From Pelecanus crispus (taxonomy: Eukaryota > Chordata > Aves > Pelecaniformes > Pelecanidae), in NCBI RefSeq assembly GCF_030463565.1, contig NC_134656.1, positions 8,565,501-8,629,500 on the forward strand: a stretch of DNA of 64,000 nt. The letters are read 5' to 3'. Below the pieces are notes generated by a model. It saw only the letters and a program-made list of their open reading frames with translations. It was not told the DNA's origin and did no database searches. Positions 25,971 through 37,955 of the stretch are shown here, piece after piece (within the stretch, counting starts at the first letter, position 1; every line of letters starts with the position of its first letter). A program made the translations under genes and the position numbers.

Positions 25971-28900
25971 ATGTTACTCACTGAGCAGAAGTTGTATCAG
26001 GCAAAAGATTCAAGTCCTAGACATAATAAAGATAAAGTAAATACCAAGAAATTCTAACTAGTCTTTGTGAGGGATGTAGTGCTGATATGAAATTAAGCTA
26101 CGAGAGCTGATTTGTAACCAATTTATGAGCACAGATTTTTACCTGCGCACTAAGGGAAAGTCATTGTAGATCTGGATTTTAAGACTCTCTAGTACAATCA
26201 CAATGATCATACGTAAATGAGAACTATTTGAAAAATGAGCATATAATAAAATAGTGTTCTCTAGATATGCACTCTGCTGACAAAAGCCTGGGGTAAATAG
26301 AAGTGAATAACATACTTCAGAGATGACGTGATACAACTATTTTGTACATTGAAGATCTAGAGAAGAGAACACTGAAATGTTAGAAAGGCTTCTGAGGAGA
26401 ACAAGGGGTGGACTGTCCCTGTACTCTGGCATGGAAGGAGGCTCTTCAACCGGTCTGTGAGAAGCATCTCTATTTGGAAGACTATTATGTATCAGGTAAG
26501 ATGAACATATATATACATATATGAAGAATGTTTTTAAGAGGTAATTTCTCTAAAATACCTTTTAACTAAGCAAGTATGACAGTGTTGAATCCCTGGTTAC
26601 TAATTTGATAGCCTTAAAGAGAATTACACTCATTAAACATGCCAGATCTACTCAGATCTGTTAAATCCCTGTTAACGCAACTCAGGTCCTAGTCTGAAGA
26701 TGGGAGGATAGTGTGAGCCATCCTAAATGAGATGACAACTGGAAGCCATGGCTCTGAGAAATCTGCACCCAGAGGCACTCCGTAGACCCCAGACATACTA
26801 GATAATGTGAGATGGGGTTTATGTCATACCTTACAAAATATCCATTATAATGTTACAATGCAGCATGTGCGCAATTTCTCATCCTTAAAAGCCATCCTAC
26901 ATGAACAATTCAATCTTCGAATTCCTGAGGTACATATGTTATGCACTGTGGGCAAGCATGAATTATTGTAGCGGGATATTAACGAAGACTTCAGTCCCAT
27001 GCATTGAATTCAATGACAATTTGCCACCACCTTCACTGAAAACTGGAATGAGCCCCTGGATGGGACAGCGAAATACATTCATACTCTTCCATGTCTCTTG
27101 GAGAAGAACAAGACAAAGGAGGTGGTTCCAGGACTCCAATATCTCACACAACTCAACTACACTTGATTATTATTTGCTTCTCACAACCTGAAAAGAAACC
27201 TACTACCAGATTTGTCTGTATCAACCCTGCTGAAGCTGAATACTTTCATACATATGTATGGATAGCTTAAGTTTTTATGAGCATAATTTGGGCTTTTCAA
27301 AATAGTGACACAAATACAAAGCAAAATTGAGACATGCATGTAATTTGAATACTGATTTGGTTTTATCTCTTCCTGGTGCTGGCACTTTTGATGCTGCTCT
27401 TTTCCATTCTATCGTCTTTCTGTTCTTATTTCCCAATGAATGGAATTAGTTGTGAGTGCATTTGCTGCTTCTACCAACCAAATGTGAAACGTGAGGAAAT
27501 ACATATCTATGACCTCCCTAAGAGTTCTGGACAGTTACTCATTTGCTGCTACCTCTGAGTTTTCTATAGATACTTAAAGATGTGTTGCTGATCCTCTTGT
27601 CAAATAAGAAAATGAGCACTGTCAGATGGCTATTGCCATGTTTCGTGGCATTTTCAATACCATAAGCCCTCATTTTTATTTACAGCAATGCAGCATTTCA
27701 AGGAGGTTATTGCAAAGGATGCCTACTGCTTATATTTCAAGTCAAATACCCTCAGTGAGCTGTTTGCATCGATTTGCAGACTCAGGGCAGGATTCCCAGT
27801 GCTCCCCTCCAGTGAAGAGAAGGCACTCAACCAGCCATCTACTGGGTCACAGTAGTCAGGTTCATGTCTGCCCCTGCTGCTGGATCATCTTGCAAGTTTA
27901 GAGTTATTAGAGGGTCCTCCATGGTAGAGAATTAGGTATGATGAAGCTCTGCCATGTCTCCTCACGCTTTCTTGAGGTGTACGAGTAACAGGCAAAACCC
28001 CAGACCTGTCACACCTATACAACAGTACAGAGGCCCCTCACCTGCAGCAGCAGGCAGATTTGAACAGTTTAGCATTGTGGGGAATCTGGTCCTAAAAATT
28101 GTTCACAAAAAATGCCCAGTTAATAATTTCAAAAAGAAAAATAAAAAATGCTCAGGGGCAATCTATGAACAGAAAAAGGGGGTTAAATTCACCTAATAAA
28201 TTATTTGCAGATTGAATAATTCATGGAAAATACAGGATTTATTCAGAAGGGTTTGATTCGGTGTGTCAGCCTCCTCTGGAAAGTGAAGCTACCTCAGAAG
28301 CTCTGCATTTTCTAAGGTATCATTTCGGTATGTTACCACAGCAGAATTCCTATCTGGAACCAGATGCGTGGTTCAAGTTTCGTGTGCCTGACACCAGCCA
28401 GTACCTGATGTTAGAGGGAAAACCACAAGAAAAATCTTGCAACTGGTTTATTCCATCACTATCTAATATGAAGCTTCTTGCATCGGGCAGAAGCTGGAAT
28501 AAAGGTTTCTTCATAAGTGTATTCCTAACCTGGAAGGTATTTCCGCATGTTTGAACTTCCATGATGTGAGCAGGGATTCGCTCGCTTCTTTGAAGTTAAG
28601 CAGATGTACAGACCAAGTGCAAGAGTACATGTGTGTTATCGTTTACCGGTTGCCTTATCATCTGAAGAATTGTTATGTCATGGACATACAGACTTAAAAT
28701 TACTCATATATAAATGTAAATGAACATCTAAGACCTTTTTGAAAGCTGTTAAACACTTGGCTTCAACTTGTGGCAAAGAATTAAATTCAGCACAAGCACT
28801 GAGTTTATTTTAACTTTGGATAAAATTTTCAAAATGTACATGAAAGTAGGCTGAAGTATGTTCAAATGCAATTGAAAGCCCGGCATTTTAATATGTAAAG

Positions 28901-30560
28901 TAGGTAACAACAGAAGCATGTGAGACTGCATAGAGATTTTAAAACAAATTTAATAACAGACTTTTTAAACTCGCAAATCACTGTCAGAGCATGTATATGT
29001 TAAAAGACCTATAAATATATTTTAAAACAATCTATTTTCCTTTCACTTAGCTGCCAAGATCTCCATTAGGAGGTTGGTGTTTGCTTCCAACATTAAAGAA
29101 TACCTCTAACATCTGTAGCGATGAAGGGTGAAGAGTGTCAGTTCTGCTTCTGAAACAAGTAATGCCACCATTTGAAGGAGGAAAAATGTGAAATAATGAA
29201 TATGCCTTTGGAGAGCAGTCTGTTGCGTAACAGAAGATGTGCAAAGCCTCTCGCTAGGTTTGATCTTCTGAGTTTCTTCTACACACCTATAAGGAGTGCA
29301 GTTAATTATGCAAAACTTGGTCAATAGGAAAAGTATTGCCCAGAGACGCCAAACCCAAATATAAAGTGCCGCAGAGCATATTGCAAGGACTTTGTTTCAC
29401 GTTTCTTTCCTTCCAGGTATCAGGAAGGAGAGAAAGGTATCACACTAAAACATGGGCCAATCTCAGCTTAACTGGAGCAGCCATGACTTGAAAAATGATT
29501 TGCTTTTTTTTCCATGAAGGTTCCCAGAAAGAAGAGAGGAATGCTGTGTTCGGTGGGGATTTGGGAGGTTCGTGGTCGCTCTTCTTTTCCACAGTTGCCT
29601 TCTGTGTGACTCGGGCCCCTCTGTGCTTCATTTCCCTATCAGTAAAGGAAAGCAGTAGCATTTCTTGATGTTTTAATAACTGTCAATAAACAGGTGGGCA
29701 TACTAATGATTGCAAAATGGTCAGTCATTATAATAAAAGGGAGGTATGTACAACCGTCGCAGAGTAATAAAAATAACGTCTGCAGGAGCTTTACTGGAAC
29801 CCCAGTACAGAGTACCACAGATCCTGCTATAATAGGATGGGCAGTATTTTATCATTGTAAGTATCTTTTAAAAAAAAAATCCCCATATGTAATCTATAAC
29901 CAAGAAATGTAATAGGATCTGCAGAACCTCCAAGGCCGGGAGAATTCGCAAACAACGTTTTCAAGCAAAGTGATCTCATTCCTCATTTCAAGAAGAAAAT
30001 GCAAACAATCCACTCTAGGTGTTTTAAACTGTATAAATTATGTCTAACACTCAGAGACACGGCTGATAAACACTTATTCTGCCTAATACTGCAGAAAATT
30101 TTTAGCATGAAGGGTTTCACAAATATTTCAGATATTCTCAAATTTTATGGGGAAAATTTCCTGCAATTATGCATAGAAAAGTATCTTACTTATAGATAGG
30201 GTGTCCTGCTACTTTTGCAAGTAAGAATGAACACAGACAGACTTTAGTGACACTCAAAAATAACAAAAAGAAGAAAACAATTTTTTTACAATTTTCAAAA
30301 AAATCTTTGGGTGCATCTCAGAACTATATTATCTAGCTGTACTTATAAATAGTTTCAATTGACATGTGAATTGGATAGTTTTATCCCCAAATGCATATAT
30401 ACAATGATAAGTGTGTAAGTATGTAATTTATAAAGACATGGGGGTATTCAAAGGACTATATTTGCAGATCTGAAGTTTTTTTAAAACCTGATTCTTAATA
30501 CTCATGTGTCAAAGACAGAGGCTGAAAACCACAGTGGTTAAAAAGAAAGATAATAAACTG

Positions 30561-30627
30561 CTTGCTACTCGACCTTAACTACAATGAGGGGGAAAAATCA
30601 GTGTTAATCTTGCTACTCGAGCCTTAA
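30561..30627. repeat. Short duplicated motif, 48-bp spacing
   Basis: CTTGCTACTCGACCTTAA at 30561-30578 recurs at 30609-30627 with one inserted G. The sequence between is unrelated, so this is a spaced rather than a tandem duplication. Confidence 0.85.
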
Positions 30628-30999
30628 TCAATTTTATATTTTGCTTAGCTTTTCCTTTTTCAGCATATATATAATTTTATATATAAGATATGCATGGGGT
30701 TACATTTATTATCTGTATATATGCTCACCCCAAATTGCTAATTCATCCTTAATTTTTTTGGTTAAAGTTACATACTTAATGTTATTTTAACATCGGGCTT
30801 TTTTGTAATGTAATGATATTTAATTTGCATTAGCACAAGTGACATACAATAGATCATGCTATTATCATGATTGATATCAGATGAACTGGCATAAATTCAA
30901 CGTTATAAATTGAGCCTATAAATGAAACTATTATTGTACAGGAATTACTGTAGTAGAAAGGCTAAGGACCCTCAAGTCAACCTTAGTCAAACCCACTCT

Positions 31000-33000
31000 T
31001 TAGAGTTTTATATTTTATGCCTGCAATAAATGCTTTTGTGAAAGCCCATAACCTGCAGAAAAAAGTCATTGGAAGTCTATTAATTATAATAATACTATCC
31101 AAAAAGCTGTGAGGGCTTATTTTTGTGACATCACTCTTTGATTTCTTGCTGCCTTAAATTATCCCTTTGTTGGCTGGGTGAGGGTAACAGTCATACTTTT
31201 GTCATTAAATATAAGGAGTTTTAAAGCCTGATCCACCTTAGCTCTAATTGATATTGCTTTCATTTGGCAGATAGTGACCTGATTTATAATTTAAATATGC
31301 ATCATTATATGCACCTCTTCTGTATAATGAAAAAGCGAAGTTACTCTCATCTTTTCCCGCAATGTTAACATCAAGGAAAAGTATCTTTCTTTTTTCCCTT
31401 TTATACTCAGAGCCTAATTGAAAACTGTTCATTGAATTTCAACATGATAGAAAAGTCTTTTTATCTCTCAATTTGTCCATTAGCTATTATAATTGAAGTA
31501 TCTGCTACACAGCTGAATTGATATTGTTCTTGTTTAAATTCTGGATTTGTCTAAATCTTCTATGAGGCATCAACTAAAAAAATATGGGTTAGGAGACATT
31601 AGCTAACAATATTGCCTAAATGGGACATTAGACTAGCACTCCACATGTGTAAAGCTACAGAAAGTAGGAAGTCATCTAATTTTACTGGAGAACGTGTTGC
31701 ATAATAATCTTAACAGCATGACCATAAGGTTTGCTAATTGCCACATCTGTTTAACAGCTGTCAGATGTTTGCCATATGCTGCCATCAATATTACAACGGA
31801 GTACATTACAGGGAGTTTTATTGTGTTCGACTGTTATTTATTTGCCACAGACATTACTACAGCCAGTGACGTCTATTTATGTTAGATCACTAATTATATT
31901 TTAAAAGCTGCATGCAAAATGCAGGTTTTTCAGCTTCCTTAGACCCCATTTCTGATGATGTAACTAATAACTTTTTCCCTACAGATCTCTGAACTGATTT
32001 ATAAATTTCCATCTCTTCTTATGGTAAATAATTCTTCTGCAAAATAACTTATTTATGCTGTTTTTGAAGAATGTTTTAATGGTGATGTTTGCAAGAACTC
32101 AAAAATAAACTTCTTTTCAAAGAACCCACTTCACCCCATGTTTTTCACCAGGACACAGGTCAGGGATGGAAGATAATTCAGTTTTACAGCTCAGAAGGTT
32201 GGATACCCCAGTTCTAGGCCCAAACCTGCCACTGACTCACTCTGTGACCTTGATTCATTGTATGACCTTAATTGTGATTTGCCAGTCTGTGAGGTAAATA
32301 CCTGCTGTACAGCTGTAACATCAGAACTCATTCGTTAAATGTCTGTAAAAAGTAAAAGGTGATACAGCACTATTACCATTAAAGCATATAAATATGGCTG
32401 ATCTTTGCTGCTCTTTTAAACGTTCTTTCAGGCATTTTTGAAATGGCTTCTTTCAACTGGTCTGTGCGTTACTTTTTTGTTAAATGTAGCCACTACAGCA
32501 ATGAAATAGGAAGCAGAGATTGACAAAGTGCAGACTAGGCAAAATATGCATGATGTGATTTAATATGAGTTGATAGGTGTCACTGATCTCTATTATAAAT
32601 AGACTGTGTGAATTCCATATGATGTATTATTTATCTATTGTAGATGCCTTTTTGTTTCATTAATAAACCTGGAAATCAGACGTATACATTTCCAATGATG
32701 AGTTTTTGGCAATACAAGGCATTGTGGTATTTGTCTGCAATTGCTCAATTATTTTGATGATTTTCTTGTTCTTTCTACATAAATCATTAATGCTTGAGAT
32801 GTTTGTTCAAGATTCTTCTGATTTTAGCTCATTTGTCCAGCTGAATTCTTTTTTTCTTCTCTAATTAGAGAAGATTATTGCAGTGTAAGGACTTCCACTT
32901 TGACCTGAATGCTAGCTCCTTTGAGTTGTTGCTCCGGCGTACACAACATAGGTCCTCTGACTTAGGTTTGTGTTTGCCTGTGAGGTCTGAGAACTCTATC
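31000..33000. promoter_or_regulatory. Candidate conserved noncoding / enhancer region
   Basis: AT-rich sequence, mostly without recognisable transposons, with dense homeodomain-type cores (TAAT/ATTA), an octamer-like TATGCATGATG near 32547, and no sustained open frames. Parts at about 31010-31180, 31230-31900 and 32490-32880 have the texture typical of deeply conserved noncoding elements in developmental gene deserts. One MIR relic interrupts the block (32200-32350). Conservation cannot be seen from a single sequence, so this is inference. Confidence 0.3.
32200..32350 (+). repeat. MIR-like SINE relic
   Basis: CAGTTCTAGGCCCAAACCTG, CCACTGACTCACTCTGTGACC, CCAGTCTGTGAGGTAAATACC and CTGTACAGCTGTAACATC follow the order of a MIR body ('gccacttactagctgtgtgacctt...cctcatctgtaaa...'). 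Confidence 0.55.
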
Positions 33001-34282
33001 CAATCTCACATTAACAACGCATTTTCAGTTTAAATCTGCCTCAAAGCAGAAACTCTTATGCTGTTGTTCTACCTACAGTTAAAAAATGTTGCCCGGGTAT
33101 TTCTGTACTTGAGAAAGTTAAGAAAATGCATTTCTGCTTATTTAGATAGGAACGGAGGTGAATTTTTCAAATTTCTGAAGAGAACAGTAAGCAGCAGCTA
33201 GTGCCTTCCGTTTACTCCATTTACTCTTTCTGAAGATGCTCAAGCAAAGATACCCTTGAAGACATTAAAGGGCAAAGAGTTTAAAATAAAAAGCAAAGCT
33301 GGGGGTTGTTCCAGGAGCCACGTAGTCAAGCCTCGAGTCTTCCGAGAAGGGTGAGGACGATGGGGGGTCACTGAAGGAGGGCAGTGGGGCTGTGAGTGCA
33401 GACAACACGTGCCTAGAGGAGGAGGTGCTCAGCTCCCATGAGAAATCCTAACAGGAACACCTCCATCAGTAATCCAGAATTTGTCTGCCTTCTGCATTTG
33501 ATCTCCTTATTTTCTTCTTATATGCCTTTTTAATGCCGTTTGTAGCCATTTCAATTATGTGATTTCCTTATCTGTATACCATTGAGAATACCGTACAAGA
33601 CTTTATAAACAGCTACTAAGTTTATCTGCCTGTCATTTGGTTTTCATTATGCGAGATAACAATCTTTCTCATATCTTATAAGAAGATATAATGTGATTGT
33701 TTCTAAATGGGGAGGGGAAAAAAAAGTCTAGTCTGCATTATCCTTAGCCTCGTAGTATTTGTAACGCCAGTAGTGTCAGCACAATCTCCAACACTTTTCC
33801 TTGCTGTGGTCCAGGAAGAATGGAAGAATTATCTCTCTAGTTTTTTGTGTTTGCTGCTATCTCCTCTTTTTCTCCATTTTAGACACAGCGAGTTTCTTAT
33901 CTGGAGCATGGTTATGTGGCCACAGATTTGCCTATATTCAGTCTGATCATTCCTAACTGCTTCGTGGGGCTCACGCACTGAAGGGAAGGATGAGAGGCAA
34001 TTGTCAACAGTTCACTGTATTAAATATGGATAGATATTATTCATGTAATTTGACAGTTCTTCACTTTCAGCTGTATAATGACAGTGAAATGGTAGGAATT
34101 TCAGCAGCTGAACTTCTGTCTTACTTCAAGATAAGCTTATCAACTGTAGCCTGAATCCATTCAACTCTCAAGCAGATCAAAACTCATGTCATGCTGAACT
34201 GCTGTGCCGATTCCTGCTTCCCACTATTGCTTTACATGTCCATATGGTCTTAGTTGTTTGCCATCTTACAGTTATTTTGCAA

Positions 34283-34395
34283 GGTTTTTAGGAGACAGAC
34301 TGTCTCTTGTATTTGTTCAGCACCTTGTACAGTGAAGCCATGGATCCTGCTCAATGCCACCAAATGCTCATGTAACATAAATAACATGTAATGAA
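34283..34395 (+). repeat. Ancient LINE-like 3' tail, copy 2
   Basis: GGAGACAGACTGTCTCTTG, TATTTGTTCAGCACCTTG, CAGTGAAGCCATGGATCCTG and ACATAAATAACATGTAA follow the 'gactgtctctt...tacagcacctagcacaatggggccctgatc...aataataa' tail pattern. This is the best preserved of the three copies. Confidence 0.55.
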
Positions 34396-34733
34396 GTGAT
34401 AATAGGTGATGGTCAGCCCTCATATTTTTTTCTCTTTTCACCAGTTATGCACTTGATCTACGAAGAGCAGCTGCTTTGTTTGGCTTCCCATTCAACATGA
34501 AAAAACGCCCTGAGGTTTCTCTTGTGCTATTTATCCCAGAGATTCAGAGGGATCTCTGAACAATACGCAAGAATCATGTATATCATTCCAGCGCTCCCAC
34601 CACCACAGCATGGTGTGGCAGCTGCAGACTAAACAATGTCTTTAGGTTAAGGATTGATCAAGTGTCTGAGGAATTTCCATGCTCCCTTACGTGCCTTCCG
34701 GATTACAACACTGTTTCCAAACTGGTGGGATTT

Positions 34734-34812
34734 GGGCGGGGGGGGGGGGGCGGAGAATAGTGGATTTGGAGAACTTTTGGCAGTTGAATGTTCAATTTAA
34801 AAAAAAAAAAAA
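34734..34812. repeat. G13 and A14 homopolymer pair
   Basis: GGGC followed by 13 G (34738-34750), then 14 A (34799-34812) 48 bp later. The G run could form G-quadruplex-like structure. Confidence 0.9.
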
Positions 34813-34896
34813 CAGAATTGTGAAAGCAAATGTGAAATCTCTCTTTAGTCATCTCATTCATTTTCTTCTCTGCCAGTTCACTGAATTTTGATCTTA

Positions 34897-34952
34897 CAGG
34901 GGCTGTAAACTCCTCCAGGTTAGGATTGTCTTTCTGTTTCTGCCTGTACAAC
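34897..34952 (+). repeat. Ancient LINE-like 3' tail, copy 3 (partial)
   Basis: CAGGGGCTGTAAACTCCTCC, AGGTTAGGATTGTCTTTCTG and GCCTGTACAACG match the 'gactgtaaactcttcggggcagggattgtctttc...tgtacag' part of the same tail as copies 1 and 2; its end is lost. Confidence 0.5.
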
Positions 34953-34956
34953 GAAG

Positions 34957-35065
34957 AGCATAAGAACGTATAAAAATGTACAAATGTTGCTACTGGCTCA
35001 GGCCACAGTCTGGTGTCCTGCCTTCAGCTAGACTTTGTCCACATGCCATTGCATCCAGTATCCCC
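34957..35065. repeat. Possible CR1-related relic
   Basis: GAGCATAAGAACGTATAAAA, then CTACTGGCTCAGGCCACAG and CTGGTGTCCTGCCTTCAGC. It recalls the sauropsid repeat 'cataagaacataagaacggccatactgggtcagacc...agtatcctgtct'. Diverged; family and strand uncertain. Confidence 0.4.
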
Positions 35066-37494
35066 CCTCTTCTTGGCAAATACGGGACACTAAAGAAAGT
35101 CAATCACTACAGACTTCCCCATAATATTTTCAAATAATTTATGTTTATTAAATCATTGTTGCTGTGTTTTTCTTCTCTGAATTCAGTCAATTTTCGAGTA
35201 CACTTTTAAGCAGCAGTAAACAAAAAATATTTTTATCAGAACAACAGAAGATACAGAAGTTTAGCAATTTCTTAACAGTAGGAAACCCTTTGCTATTTGA
35301 CTTTTCACTATAATATGTTGGTAGAAATATGACTTCAGGTTTCAAAATTAAATGCATGCCTCAGTGGTTTAGTTTATGCATTCATAATTATATTTACAAT
35401 TAGAAATAATGCAATCAGGAATAAATTTTTTTTTTATTGGCTGAGTGCACAAAATGAGTTGGGGAGAAAATGTAGTTTTAAGCTATGCCTTCTTCCCCAC
35501 AATTTAGGATCATTTAAACTTCATCTCTGACATACATTAGGAAATTATAGGCTAATGAAGTCCATATGCGGCAGTATTACAGCTAAAGATTGCTGGGTCC
35601 CTCCCCAGATTCCCTTTTGCACAGCAAAGCCTCAAATGCTGCGGACGCAATAACAGGATAGAAAATCACTGCGGTGACTGTGCGCAGTTACACCGTGCAA
35701 TGGTTTCCTGTAAATTTTTTAATTCCTTTATAACAGAGAAGTGAAGCTTTAAATGGAAAAGCGGATGGGTAGAGGGCACACGACATCATGTAATTGAGAA
35801 TTCACGTGCCCTGCTAGGCAGGGTTAATGGGCATTGCCCTGCAGTAAAGTGGCTCCTGCGAATCCTTGAAATGTCAAAGTGGTACAGAACAAGACTGTGA
35901 ACCAGCTCCTTCTGGTGTTAAATGGAGGCTGCAGGGCAGCTCTGAACCCAAATGCATAATTTGTAGGCACAGGATGTCATTTATGATTGCTTACCTCTCA
36001 TTAAAACTAATCAGAATGGTTTTCTGTGAAAAATTGATTTTTAATCGGAAAAGTTAAATCTGTGAACCTGTTTTATTTTTCCTTGAAAAGCTGGAAACAT
36101 TTCACTGGGAACTGCTAGAGAATGTCCTTGTTTACTGATAGTTTCAAAAGCACTGAATGACCTTTTTTTCCTTTAGTCTTTGGCCAAAATAAGCAATGAA
36201 AAAGTATTTGTTTGCATGCTTTGCACAGTGATTTTTGTCAGAAAAGTCATTTTCCATCAAAAAAAAAAAAAATGTCAAGAGACATTTTCACTTGCCAGAT
36301 TGAGAAGCGCATTAATGCTGGGATGCAAACAGGAGGGCAGACTTGTACAGTGGGCTTCCACACTTCTCACGATACTTTTCAACAGGACTGTCACCAGCAG
36401 CACAAGGTGCAGCAATGTCAGTTTTAATTAAAACCTTCCATTTTACCTACTGCACAGAACAGCTGCAGCATAAACTGAGAAGCAAAGGCACCACAACATG
36501 TACAAGTTCAGGTTTTGTTGAACATAAACAGGAGACAGTACTAATGTGAACCCCACACAAAGCTGGTTCATCCCATAAATATTAGAAAATTTTGATCGCT
36601 TCTCTCTGAAATGTTCCACATGAACTTTTGCTGATTTTCAAAGAATGTCAGCTAGAAAATTTTGCAGCTTTTTTTTTCCCCCTCAGAAAGCAAAAGGCAA
36701 CCAACTCTTTTATGCTTAAATATATGTGTGAGTGGCTTATGAATCACTGCTAGATACCAATAAATAAGTAGCTCACAGAATTTGCTGAACGTAATTCAGT
36801 AACAATTACAAATTTAAGCTTGCTCCCCAGACTTGCCAAGGAAAACAATACTTTTTATAGGGTGGACAGTAGTTGTTTACTGTTACTAACCACAGTCAAA
36901 CTTTGAAGATGTTTAAAAAGTAGGGGCTTTAGGTAACAAATAGTTGTAGCTATCAAGTTCCTTTGAATTTCATTGTGACTGAAAGATTTGGCAATACAAA
37001 CTCTCAAACCTCCATAAATAGATGGTAACACTCCCTGTCCCTAAGCCTCAGGACTACCCCATGTGCTGCTCCTCCCTGCCTGACGGCTTCACCTGCGGCT
37101 CTGACTCAGCTGCCACCGCTCTTTCAGGATGTTCAGCCTCGTAGTTTGAAGTGGTCACTGCAGTTCTCCAACTCTCTTAGCAGTAGAGTCAAAAGAATGA
37201 TTTGGGGTAAAAGTCAAGCCTGGGCAGAGGCTGACGTAAGTACGTTATGCTTTATGCTGAGCCATCGCACCCGATAAACCCTGCCTGGAATCGAATGCCC
37301 ATTTGAGTATGTAGAGAATGAGCTGGATGAGCAGGCATGATCCTGAAGGAGGTAAGTTATCTCCTTCCCCAGCAATTAAAATGGGGCTGGAAGTGTGTAC
37401 TGGAAGCCCAGGGTGGACTCTCATCTCCTGCAGGACCCATTATTAAGTAATTACTACAGGACAGCATAAGCTGGTGCGCCCGACAGTCCTGCCT

Positions 37495-37746
37495 TATAAA
37501 TCAGAGCTGCTGCTGGGAGGGGGTAAGCACAGTGCACTTCGAACCAGCCATGTGAGTAGAAAGAGTACCATGGAGCAGCCAGCACGGCCTCGCCGCAGCC
37601 TCCGAGCCCCACAGCGGAGCTGGCTGGGTGTTTCCCAACCCCTTCCACCCAAAATCAGCCGAGTGAGCAAAGACGATTTGCACAAATGTGTTAACCGAAA
37701 CAGAGCAGGGAGCATTGACGACGACTGCCCTGCTGTAAGGTGGTGA
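37495..37746 (+). other. TATA-like box plus Kozak-context short ORF (58 codons), doubtful
   Basis: CTTATAAATCAG carries TATAAA at 37495. About 75 nt downstream lies ACCATGG at 37570, a perfect Kozak core, opening a 58-codon frame (MEQPARPRRS...) that stops at 37746. The local sequence is GC-richer than its surroundings. The antisense strand is also open over 109 codons, which suggests that composition explains the ORF. No domain recognised. Confidence 0.15.
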
Positions 37747-37844
37747 AGGTGGGAATGCCCTGCGTGGGGAGCAGTGACAAGGACCTGAACATGGCAACAG
37801 CTTCTCCAGGCTGCTGGATCTGAAGGACATTTGCCTCTAGCCTT

Positions 37845-37955
37845 GCTCCCACTGCTAAGTCCCCTTTGCCTCAGTTTCCCCTGACATGCAAAATGCAGGT
37901 AAACATATTCATCTCCAAGGAGGGGGAGACTGTTAATGAGATAATGAGAGCCAAG
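37845..37955 (+). repeat. MIR-like SINE relic
   Basis: CCTTTGCCTCAGTTTCCCC, CATGCAAAATGCAGG and GACTGTTAATGAGATAATGAG reproduce in order the MIR segments 'gcctcagtttcctcatctgtaaaatggg' and 'gttgtgaggattaaatgagataatg'. Confidence 0.7.

Larger units (their letters stand above)
14054..31000. other. Intergenic, gene-poor
   Basis: Many short open frames, none with recognisable domains. Contents recognised: two old repeat relics (19537-19611, 19635-19748), a CT-rich tract (20311-20338), (TTG)6 (23542-23559), a possible CR1 tip (24806-24822), a MIR 3' part (25520-25645), a LINE-like 3' tail (25855-25970) and a 48-bp-spaced duplication (30561-30627). The remainder is AT-rich and shows nothing I can name. 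Confidence 0.7.
33001..37490. other. Intergenic, with LINE-like relics and homopolymers
   Basis: Holds a GC-richer patch near 33300-33430, two LINE-like tails (34283, 34897), a possible CR1-related relic (34957-35065), a G-run (34734-34750) and an A-run (34799-34812). The remainder is AT-rich with no named feature. The short frames seen here lack domains and are judged to be chance. Confidence 0.65.

Noticed and set aside
28261..28554. 97-codon plus-strand frame with a protein-like composition
   Set aside because: No family match known to me, no splice sites flanking it in phase and no promoter; treated as chance.
37501..37830. 109-codon antisense frame at 37.5-37.8 kb
   Set aside because: Overlaps an equally open plus-strand frame, shows no domain or splice context, and is best explained by local GC-richness.
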